NCBI GenBank assembly: GCA_024234855.1
Contig: JACKNN010000004.1
Span: 124,001 to 188,000, forward strand
Reading direction: 5' to 3'
DNA: 64,000 nucleotides
Source: Pseudomonadales bacterium
Lineage (GTDB): Bacteria > Pseudomonadota > Gammaproteobacteria > Pseudomonadales > Halieaceae
The notes below the pieces were generated by a model that saw only the letters and a program-made list of their open reading frames with translations, was not told the origin of the DNA and did no database searches. Shown one piece after another: positions 7,799 to 14,887 of this stretch. Positions within the stretch are counted from its first letter, which is position 1. Every line of letters starts with the position of its first letter. Made by a program: the position numbers and the translations under genes.

Positions 7799-9264
7799 CG
7801 CATTGCCTCACGAACCAGTTGTGTTTCAAGTTCGATCACCGGCCCGTTGAAGAAGAAGAAACCGAGCGTTAGCAGGGCCGTGGCGGTCAGTGCCAGCACC
7901 ACCAGGGGCGGAGCTTCCCCATGATCCCCGGACCCCGACTCCTCCCGGGCGAACCAGGCCATGTAGATAATCGGCAGGAAATAGGCGGCGTTCAGCGCCG
8001 TGCTGGCGATGATGGTGAAAATGGCCAGCAGGTTGTCCGCCTGGAAGGCGCCGGCGAGGATGTACCACTTGGAGACAAAGCCGCCCGTCGGTGGCACACC
8101 GATCATACTCAGGGCCCCCACCGTAAAGGCGCCCATGGTCCAGGGCATGCGGCGCCCGATACCCCGCAGCTGGCTCAACTCGGTTTTTTTGGCGGCGGTG
8201 TATATCGCCCCGGCAGCGAAGAACAGGGTAATCTTGCCGAAGGCGTGCGCGACCATGTGAATCGCCGCACCCACCTCTGCCAGCGGTTTCAGTACCGCCG
8301 CCGCCATCACCACGTACGACAACTGTGCCACCGTGGAGTACGCCAGCAGGCGCTTGAGATTCTGTTGGCGCAGCGCCACCAGGCTGGCCGCGATAATGGT
8401 GAACGCGGCGGCATAAACCAGCCATCCGGAGCTCGGTTCAGAAAATAGAAAATCAACCCCGAACACGTAAACGATAATCTTGGTGATGGTGAACACGCCG
8501 GCCTTGACCACCGCCACGGCATGCAGCAGTGCGCTGACGGGGGTTGGCGCTACCATCGCCGCCGGCAGCCAGCGATGGACAGGCATCACGGCGGCCTTGC
8601 CGACGCCAAACACGAACAGGGCCAGTAGCAGTCCGACGTCGGCGCCCTGGATATGGCCGGACAGTATGCCCCCGACCGTAAAATCGCCGGTTCCGGTCAC
8701 GTGGTAAGTCCAGATAATCGCCGGCAGGAACAGTCCTATGGACGTGCACAGCAGCACGCCCAGGTAAACGCGCGCGGAGCGCACGGTAGCCGCATCGCCC
8801 TTGTGTGACACCAGTGGATAGGTCGACAGGGTCAGCATTTCATAGAACAGGAACAGGGTGAACAGGTTGGCCGCGAAAGCGATGCCCATGGTGGCGGCGA
8901 GAGCCAGCGCAAAACAGGTGTAAAAACGCGTTTGATTCTTCTCCCTGTTACCCCGCATATAGCCTATGGAGTACACCGAGTTGATGATCCACAGCCCCGA
9001 CGCCAGCGCCGCGAACAGCATACCCAGCGGCTCCACCCTGAAGCCGATGGACAGGCCGGGCATAAGCTGGCTGAGCTCCACCGCGGGACGATCTCCCGCG
9101 AACAGCGCCGGCAACATACCCCACACCACCCACGCCAGGGCGGCGGCGCCGACAAGCGTAACCGCCTCGCGCAGGTTGTCCGAGATACGCCCGGCCAGGA
9201 CGATGCCCACGGCAACGGCCAACGGCAGGCAGATGGCCACCGGGATGGCGGTATCGGGGTTCAC
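7795..9264 (-). CDS. Mrp-type antiporter subunit, NuoL/M/N-like (second copy)
   Basis: A 489-residue polytopic membrane protein starting from a GTG that overlaps the preceding stop codon (GTGA). The motif SVYSIGYMRG, the TM5 glutamate in FTLFLFYEMLTLSTYPLV, the TM7 lysine and broken-helix motif GVGKAAVMPVHRWLPAAM and a second lysine in HAVAVVKAGVFTI are all retained, so the proton-translocating residues look complete. It resembles MrpD or the N-terminal part of MrpA. No full-length MrpA is present in the operon, and this protein may take that place. Confidence 0.85.
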   Translation of the reverse strand: MNPDTAIPVAICLPLAVAVGIVLAGRISDNLREAVTLVGAAALAWVVWGMLPALFAGDRPAVELSQLMPGLSIGFRVEPLGMLFAALASGLWIINSVYSIGYMRGNREKNQTRFYTCFALALAATMGIAFAANLFTLFLFYEMLTLSTYPLVSHKGDAATVRSARVYLGVLLCTSIGLFLPAIIWTYHVTGTGDFTVGGILSGHIQGADVGLLLALFVFGVGKAAVMPVHRWLPAAMVAPTPVSALLHAVAVVKAGVFTITKIIVYVFGVDFLFSEPSSGWLVYAAAFTIIAASLVALRQQNLKRLLAYSTVAQLSYVVMAAAVLKPLAEVGAAIHMVAHAFGKITLFFAAGAIYTAAKKTELSQLRGIGRRMPWTMGAFTVGALSMIGVPPTGGFVSKWYILAGAFQADNLLAIFTIIASTALNAAYFLPIIYMAWFAREESGSGDHGEAPPLVVLALTATALLTLGFFFFNGPVIELETQLVREAMR

Positions 9265-10751
9265 CGGGTATGCCCCAGCAGGAGTTCGGCCGCGGCGGAG
9301 GACAGGGCCAGCGGAAACCGGGGAAACAGGCCGAACCCGATATTCGCCAGCGCCACTGCCCAGGTGACGAGCAGCAGTTGCAACGGCGCCTCACCCGGCC
9401 CCTCGGCTTCGACTACGGCGGGCCTGAAGTAGAGGGTCTCGACCACGCGCCAGATATATACCAGCGCCATCAGCGAGCTGGCGAGGATTATCGCCACCAG
9501 CACAAAGGCGGAGGAGTCCCGCTCCAGTGCGGCGCCGATCAAGAGCCACTTGCTGATGAAGCCGGCGGTGCCCGGTATGCCGATAAGGCTGAAACCGCAG
9601 ACCACGAACGCGGCCGCGGTGAGCGGCATGGTACGGGCCGCGCCGGCAAGCTGGTCGAGGCGCAGATCCCGGTAGTGACAGGCCAGGCAAGCCACGGCAA
9701 GGAACAGCCCACCCTTGGCGAGCGCATGGTTGAACATGTGTGCGAAAGCGGCCACCAGCCCCGCCTGGCTCACAAAACTGGCACCGAGCATGATGTAGCC
9801 GATCTGCGCTACCGATGACACGGCGAGCAGCCGTTTCAGGTGCCCCTCGAACATCGCCACCGCCGATGCCACCAGTATTCCCATCAGGGCCAGGGGCAAC
9901 AGGAAGAGGGAAAACTGCAGCTGGTGGCCGGGCAGGTTTGCCTGGAATACGAAAAAATCGAAGCGAATCAGTACATAGATGGCCACCTTGGTGGCGCATG
10001 CGGCCAGGAACACCGTCACCATGTGCGGGGCGTGAGCATACGCGTTCGGCAGCCACACGTGCAGGGGAAAAACAGCGGCCTTCAGCGCCAGCCCGACCGT
10101 GATGAAGCCCGCGGCCATCAGGATCGGATTGATATCGGTCACGCCGCCGATCCGGGCCTCCAGGTCAGCCAGGTTGAGCGTGCCCGTCATCATATAGACC
10201 AGGCCGACGCCGATCAGGTAGAAGGTGGCGCCGATGGTGCCCATGATCAGGTACTTGAATACGGCAGGCAGTGCCCGGCGATCCGGGCCGCCGGCGATGA
10301 TCACGTAGCTGGCCAGGGAGGAAATCTCCATAAACACGAAGATATTGAAGGCATCGGCCGAGACGGTGATGCCGACCAGGCCGGCCAGAGTCAGCAAAAA
10401 GGCGGCGTAGAACAGGGGTTGCCGTTCCTGCTCAATCTGCAGATCCACACTGGGACGGCCAGCGAGCAGGGATACTGCCCCGGCACCCGTGACGATCAGC
10501 AGCATCAGCGCACTGAACGCGTCGACCGACAGTTCGATACCGTAGGGCGCTCGCCAGCCACCCATGTCATAACCGAAATGCTCCCCTCGCGCGACAGCGA
10601 ATGCCAGCGACGCGGCGATACAAAAACTCAGGACCGCCACGGCAGCAGCACCGGCCCAGGCCAGCCCCCGGGGCCGCAGCAGCAGCACCAGCGGTGCTGA
10701 CAGCATAGGCACAATGACCTGCAGTGCCGGCAGGTGCGGCGTCAAATCCAT
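9261..10751 (-). CDS. mnhD: Mrp-type antiporter subunit D (first copy)
   Basis: A 496-residue polytopic membrane protein, the closest of the three paralogues to canonical MrpD/MnhD. It has the TM5 glutamate in FNIFVFMEISSLASYVII and the broken-helix motif LALKAAVFPLHVWLPNAYAHAP with Lys and His. The ATG at 10751 is chosen because it lies 4 nt after the mnhC stop and starts a typical membrane protein (MDLTPHLPALQVIVPML). An open frame extends further upstream but lies inside mnhC. The product forms the cation/proton antiport module in the inner membrane. Confidence 0.9.
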   Translation of the reverse strand: MDLTPHLPALQVIVPMLSAPLVLLLRPRGLAWAGAAAVAVLSFCIAASLAFAVARGEHFGYDMGGWRAPYGIELSVDAFSALMLLIVTGAGAVSLLAGRPSVDLQIEQERQPLFYAAFLLTLAGLVGITVSADAFNIFVFMEISSLASYVIIAGGPDRRALPAVFKYLIMGTIGATFYLIGVGLVYMMTGTLNLADLEARIGGVTDINPILMAAGFITVGLALKAAVFPLHVWLPNAYAHAPHMVTVFLAACATKVAIYVLIRFDFFVFQANLPGHQLQFSLFLLPLALMGILVASAVAMFEGHLKRLLAVSSVAQIGYIMLGASFVSQAGLVAAFAHMFNHALAKGGLFLAVACLACHYRDLRLDQLAGAARTMPLTAAAFVVCGFSLIGIPGTAGFISKWLLIGAALERDSSAFVLVAIILASSLMALVYIWRVVETLYFRPAVVEAEGPGEAPLQLLLVTWAVALANIGFGLFPRFPLALSSAAAELLLGHTR

Positions 10752-10755
10752 GGCA

Positions 10756-11115
10756 TCAGTCCGCGTCCAGAATCTCGTCTTCCTCGATGGTGCCGTAGCA
10801 TTCGTTGATACGCACCACGATGGCCAGGCCCAGGGCGAGGGTCGATACACCCACGACGATGGCCGTCAGGATCAGGACCTGGGGCAGGGGATTGGAAAAC
10901 ACCTGGTTTTCCAACCCTTTCTGGATGATCGGGGCAGTGCCTCCCTCCACCTTGTCCATGGTGATGTACATCAGGAAAACGGCGGACTGGAAGATGGACA
11001 GTCCTATCAGCTTCTTCACCAGGTTGACCTTGGCAATCACCGTGTAAAGACCCACCGACAGCACGATGGCGAACACCCAGTAGTTGAAATAGCCCAGCAG
11101 CTCCAGCAGTTTCAC
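10756..11115 (-). CDS. mnhC: Mrp antiporter subunit C (NuoK-like)
   Basis: A 119-residue protein with three membrane segments, matching MrpC/MnhC/NuoK in length and pattern: YFNYWVFAIVLSVGLYTVIA, LIGLSIFQSAVFLMYITM and LILTAIVVGVSTLALGLAIV. The start is a GTG at 11115 overlapping the mnhB stop (GTGA). An open frame continues far upstream in the same phase, but that part lies antisense or out of frame within mnhB and is not protein-like. The C-terminus is acidic (CYGTIEEDEILDAD). Confidence 0.88.
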   Translation of the reverse strand: MKLLELLGYFNYWVFAIVLSVGLYTVIAKVNLVKKLIGLSIFQSAVFLMYITMDKVEGGTAPIIQKGLENQVFSNPLPQVLILTAIVVGVSTLALGLAIVVRINECYGTIEEDEILDAD

Positions 11116-12092
11116 AGGCGACCGGGCCTCGCGGCAAACGCGTGAAAGATACTGAGCAAGGCCCCGCACACCGCCATGCCGACACCGGCCTCGATGAGCA
11201 GAATACCCAAATGCTGGCCTGCCACCGGATCGTCGGACAGGACCGAGTAATCGAGAAAGTTGCCCCCCAGCCCGATGCAAACCAGGCCCACCAGCCCATA
11301 CAGACTGGCGCCGCCGATCACCAGCGCCAGCAGCACCCGGTGGGGCAGCGCCCGCAGCGCCGCCGCCTCGCCTTCGAGCAAGGCGTAGAGAATCACGCCT
11401 GTGGCAATGATGGCACCCGCCTGGAAGCCGCCACCGGGGCCGTATTCCCCATGAAACTGCACATACAGGCCGAACAGCACGATAAAGGGAATCAGCAGCC
11501 GCCCGACCACCTGGGGAATGAGGTGGTGCTTGAGACCCGAGCCATACGAGGGTACCGCCGCCGCGCCCTCCCCGGGTTTGACGCCCAGGATGAACAGGAC
11601 GCCGATACAGGCGGCGAAGACCACAAACACCTCGCCGAGCGTGTCGTAGCCGCGAAAGCTGCCCAGCACCGCGGTGACGACATTGGGAATATCCACGTAT
11701 TCCGGCGTTTTCTCCAGGTACCAGGGCGCCAGGTGCGTGTGCACGGGGGCCTCGGGGTCGCCCAGGCGCGGTTTGTCGAAGGTGGCGTAGATGATCAGCA
11801 TCGCCAGCACCGCCACCACCAGCAGGGCCATGCGGCTGCCGAGTCTGGAGCTCTTTTCGCGCTCGGTGGTGAGTGCCAGGGCGCTCAGAAAAATCACCGT
11901 GGTAATGCCCGCTCCCACCGCCGCTTCGGTCAGCGCCACATCCGCAGCGTCCAGAATGAAGAAGTTGGCCGCCATCAGCAGGCTGAATATGGAAGTGAGC
12001 ATCACCGCCACGAACAGGTTTTCGGTGCGCACAATCGCAATGGCAGTGATCACCAGCAGGGACAGCAGGAACAGCGCAAAAATGATGATCAA
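11112..12092 (-). CDS. mnhB: Mrp antiporter subunit B fused to MbhD-like DUF4040
   Basis: A 326-residue membrane protein that appears to combine several small Mrp/Mbh modules. Residues 1-80 look like DUF4040/MbhD (SLLMAANFFILDAADVALTEAAVGAG). The middle (about 85-165) is MbhE-like with GYDTLGEVFVVFAACIGV. The C-terminal half is MrpB-like, with FHGEYGPGGGFQAGAIIATGVILYAL. In many Mrp systems the first two parts are the C-terminus of the giant MrpA; here they are attached to MrpB. The frame is coupled by 4-nt overlaps to mnhG upstream and mnhC downstream. Confidence 0.88.
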   Translation of the reverse strand: MIIIFALFLLSLLVITAIAIVRTENLFVAVMLTSIFSLLMAANFFILDAADVALTEAAVGAGITTVIFLSALALTTEREKSSRLGSRMALLVVAVLAMLIIYATFDKPRLGDPEAPVHTHLAPWYLEKTPEYVDIPNVVTAVLGSFRGYDTLGEVFVVFAACIGVLFILGVKPGEGAAAVPSYGSGLKHHLIPQVVGRLLIPFIVLFGLYVQFHGEYGPGGGFQAGAIIATGVILYALLEGEAAALRALPHRVLLALVIGGASLYGLVGLVCIGLGGNFLDYSVLSDDPVAGQHLGILLIEAGVGMAVCGALLSIFHAFAARPGRL

Positions 12093-12427
12093 CTGGCGTC
12101 ACCCCCGTGCTTATCTCCCACCCATTCGGCTTCGGGCCGCAGCCCCGACTGCAGGGCAGCGTTGGCAAGGGCGTAGCTCGCCGTGGGCCCGGTCAGCAGC
12201 AGGAACAGCATTATTGCCAACAGTTTCAGTGCCGCGAGGGAAAACCCGGCCTGCAGCATGATGCCCGAGAAAATCAGTATGGTCGCCATGGTGTCCGTGA
12301 GACTGGCGGCATGCAGACGGGTATAGAAACCGGGCAGGCGCAGGGCGCCAATTCCCCCGATCAATACGAAACCGCCACCGAGGCACAGTAAAACCCAGCT
12401 CAGCAGGTCAAACACCAGCTCACTCAT
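12089..12427 (-). CDS. mnhG: Mrp antiporter subunit G
   Basis: A 112-residue protein with three membrane helices and the MrpG/PhaG signature GGIGALRLPGFYTRLHAASLTDT. The ATG at 12427 overlaps the end of mnhF by 8 nt; an upstream in-frame start at 12448 would add seven residues and is less likely. The C-terminal tail is charged (EAEWVGDKHGGD). Confidence 0.9.
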   Translation of the reverse strand: MSELVFDLLSWVLLCLGGGFVLIGGIGALRLPGFYTRLHAASLTDTMATILIFSGIMLQAGFSLAALKLLAIMLFLLLTGPTASYALANAALQSGLRPEAEWVGDKHGGDAS

Positions 12428-12695
12428 GCCCGGGGTCCTGCTCGGCAAGGGGCCGGTTCTGGAAAAACTCCAGCACCGCCAGGACGCCCACGAGGTTGAT
12501 CAAGGCATAAGCCAGCGCCAGATCCAGAAAATCGGGCCGGCCGAAAAGGAAGGCGATCACCGACAGCAACAGCGCCGTTTTGGTACCGAACATATTGACC
12601 GCGAGTACCCGGTCGTACACCGTGGGGCCACGCAGGGCGCGCACCAGGGCGAGCACCATGGTGACGAGTATCGCAATCGACACGACCAGGTACAT
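12420..12695 (-). CDS. mnhF: Mrp antiporter subunit F
   Basis: A 91-residue MrpF/PhaF-type protein with three membrane helices and the signature RALRGPTVYDRVLAVNMFGTKT followed by FLDLALAYALINLVGVLA. It lies 2 nt downstream of mnhE and overlaps mnhG. Canonical length. Confidence 0.9.
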   Translation of the reverse strand: MYLVVSIAILVTMVLALVRALRGPTVYDRVLAVNMFGTKTALLLSVIAFLFGRPDFLDLALAYALINLVGVLAVLEFFQNRPLAEQDPGHE

Positions 12696-12697
12696 GG

Positions 12698-13204
12698 TCA
12701 GGCGATCTTCAGCAGGGCGGTGCGCCGCTGCACCTCGAGCTCCTGTAACTGCTCGGCGCTCTGGCGGGTGAGGCAGTGCACAAGCAGTCGATTCTCATGC
12801 ATATCGATAGTCACCGTACCCGGGGAAAGGGTGATCGAGTTACCCAGGATCACCTTGCCCACATCGGTGGTTTCAGTGGTGGTCAGCTCGATCACACAGG
12901 GGCTGACAGGCAGGGATGGACTCAGGACGACCCGCGCCACTTCGAGACTCGATTTGATTATCTCCGACAGCAGCCAACACCAGTGAGCGGGTAGCCGCAG
13001 CATGGCACGCAGCGGCATAGCATGCCGGAAAAATCCCATACGGTGCGCCAACCACATACTCAGCAGGCAGGAAAACAACCCCAGCCACAGTAACAGGGGC
13101 TTGTAGATACCCGACCACAGCATCCAGCTGACCAGCAGTACCAGCAGGAGGCCAGCCAACTGGAGCGGCCGTGCCGCTGTGGATTGCCTTTGGTGTCTAT
13201 TCAT
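12698..13204 (-). CDS. mnhE: Mrp antiporter subunit E
   Basis: A 168-residue MrpE/PhaE-type protein. The N-terminal half holds two or more membrane segments (LAGLLLVLLVSWMLWSGIY, LLLWLGLFSCLLSMWLAHRM). The C-terminal half is the soluble domain with the family pattern LGNSITLSPGTVTIDM and HCLTRQSAEQL. The ATG at 13204 overlaps the end of the upstream Rap1a-like gene by 8 nt, making that gene the apparent first cistron of the operon. Confidence 0.88.
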   Translation of the reverse strand: MNRHQRQSTAARPLQLAGLLLVLLVSWMLWSGIYKPLLLWLGLFSCLLSMWLAHRMGFFRHAMPLRAMLRLPAHWCWLLSEIIKSSLEVARVVLSPSLPVSPCVIELTTTETTDVGKVILGNSITLSPGTVTIDMHENRLLVHCLTRQSAEQLQELEVQRRTALLKIA

Positions 13205-13709
13205 CGGTGCAGGGGTAATGGTTCTGCAGTGACTCGTAGACGGCCTCCCTGGCCGGGGCTTCGGGGGTTTCACCGAGGTCCAGCTTCACCAGGTCGGCGA
13301 CCACCAGATTGACCACTTCGCGCAGCGGCAGGGGATCACCCAGGCAAAAGCCCGCCAACCGGGCCGCCCGAATATGATCCACGCGACTGGGCGCTCGGGT
13401 GCGCTTGGCTCGCTGGGAAAATGTCTCCCCCGCCTGCGGTTCGGTCTCGATACCGAGCATTACCGACACATCGGTGGCTACCGCGCCGTCGATAAACCCC
13501 TGGATATAACGGATACAATACTGCGCATCCGCCCCATCGGGCTCCGCCTCAAGGCGATTACAGTGAGATGCCAGCTCATGCACGCTCAGTACCTCAACCG
13601 CGCGGGCGACCGGGGCCACTGCCAACAGGGCGATGACCAGAGCCAGTTGAGCCATCCTGGCGACGGGGGCAGAGACGAAAAATTCCAGGGCGAATCGGTA
13701 GTAATGCAT
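13197..13709 (-). CDS. Rap1a/Tai-like secreted protein, first gene of the antiporter operon
   Basis: A 170-residue protein with an N-terminal signal-peptide-like segment (LALVIALLAVAPVARA) and a mature part showing the Rap1a/Tai pattern: an early Cys (ASHCNRLE), CIRYIQGFIDGAV, a third Cys in RLAGFCLG and a helical C-terminus ending in a Cys. Rap1a-type domains include immunity proteins against type VI amidase effectors, but many members are simply periplasmic proteins of unknown role. The ATG at 13709 has an AAAGGA Shine-Dalgarno 7 nt upstream. Overlap with mnhE implies co-expression with the antiporter, and no effector gene is nearby, so a housekeeping periplasmic role is more likely than toxin immunity. 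Confidence 0.65.
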   Translation of the reverse strand: MHYYRFALEFFVSAPVARMAQLALVIALLAVAPVARAVEVLSVHELASHCNRLEAEPDGADAQYCIRYIQGFIDGAVATDVSVMLGIETEPQAGETFSQRAKRTRAPSRVDHIRAARLAGFCLGDPLPLREVVNLVVADLVKLDLGETPEAPAREAVYESLQNHYPCTDE

Positions 13710-14171
13710 CGTGGTCCTTTGCGGCACTCAAAGAATGATTACTACATTATAGACACAAGCCAGTCAAACGCGCCCCAACTCCGAAATTCTATCAGGCAGT
13801 TTCGGGTATAAGCTCAGGCTCAATCGCGCAGCTCTTGTCACAATTCCCGTCAGCACGTCATTAACCCGGCCAATGACTGCGTCCAGCATCTCATGACGGC
13901 CCTTGAAATGACGATGCTCGACAGTGCTGCCGGGATTGGGGAGGGAACGGGAATCCGCCATGGTTTTGTCAGACTTGCTTTTTAATTAACACCAAAGTTA
14001 CATTCAGCGCATATCGGGCTCAAGAAAAACTGCTTACCGGCGCCCCGACCCCTGGGCCATCGCCGCTATGAGGCAAGGTTCAAACCGCCAACGTGCTGTA
14101 CCGAAATAAAGGGCCGTCGCCCCAGGCAGTTATCCGCTGCGGGTCTTTAAGCAGGGACAGGATTATTTAAA
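13710..14171. other. Intergenic region between the antiporter operon and mntP
   Basis: About 460 nt without a gene I can support. A 65-codon minus-strand frame at 13764-13961 has no Shine-Dalgarno and no recognisable features. The right half is the leader of mntP. It contains GC-rich stretches that could fold, but I do not see a convincing yybP-ykoY core. Confidence 0.4.
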
Positions 14172-14711
14172 TTGATTGATGTATTAATTCTCGCTATCGC
14201 ATTAAGCATGGATGCATTTGCAGTCTCTATCGGCTTAGGCTCAAAACACGACAAAAAAACGACTTCGTTAGCGCTCATGTCGGGAGTCTATTTCGGAGTC
14301 TTTCAGGCGCTGATGCCCATGATCGGCTACCTGGGAGGAAAAGGCATTTTAGGCTGGGTAGATTCCTATGCTTCCTGGCTGGCCTTTCTATTACTGTCAA
14401 TGGTGGGAGGGAAAATGATTTATGAATCCTATGTTGAGGGTATTGAAGAAGACATAGCGAAAATTACGCACAGAGTCATGCTGATGCTTGCGATTGCAAC
14501 AAGCATTGATGCAATGGCCGCTGGCTTTACCCTGAATATACTTGCTGTAAACCCATTCATTGCGTGTGTGATTATCGGTATTGCGACTTTTTGTTTTAGC
14601 TGGACGGGTGTATTTGTCGGCGAAAAAAGTGGTATTTGGCTGGAAAGCAAAGCCGAATTGCTGGGTGGCATCATACTTATATTGATCGGACTAAAAATCT
14701 TACTGGCATGA
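14172..14711 (+). CDS. mntP: Manganese efflux pump MntP
   Basis: A 179-residue inner-membrane protein of the MntP (DUF204) family, which exports Mn2+. The twin metal-site motifs are clear: ALSMDAFAVSIGLG at residues 9-22 and ATSIDAMAAGFTL near 109. There are six membrane helices and a loop GWVDSYASW between them. The reading frame starts at a TTG; no ATG in a sensible position is available and the family normally begins just before this LAIALSMDAF segment. Base composition and codon use are visibly more AT-rich than in the flanking GC-rich genes, suggesting recent acquisition. It is monocistronic. Confidence 0.93.
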   Translation: MIDVLILAIALSMDAFAVSIGLGSKHDKKTTSLALMSGVYFGVFQALMPMIGYLGGKGILGWVDSYASWLAFLLLSMVGGKMIYESYVEGIEEDIAKITHRVMLMLAIATSIDAMAAGFTLNILAVNPFIACVIIGIATFCFSWTGVFVGEKSGIWLESKAELLGGIILILIGLKILLA

Positions 14712-14887
14712 AAGCTGATTGCTTTTTCTGGAATATCACAAACAACGACACCATCGAATCCGACGCTGGCACCTCGCGCGGTTAAGACGAAATGGCCCGG
14801 CGACCCGATTGCGGCTGCAGCCGGTCGCCGCAACCGGGGCTCATGGATGGGAGGGCCGCGCGCTTGCGGCCGTCCACATCAGGGTAA

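Noticed and set aside
10756..12168. 470-codon minus-strand frame through mnhB and mnhC
   Set aside because: Only its last 119 codons (mnhC) are protein-like; the upstream part is out of frame with mnhB.
13764..13961. 65-codon minus-strand frame before the antiporter operon
   Set aside because: No ribosome site and no hydrophobic, motif or domain-like feature.
13970..14171. yybP-ykoY riboswitch before mntP
   Set aside because: Expected from the gene function, but I could not match the conserved core to the leader by eye.
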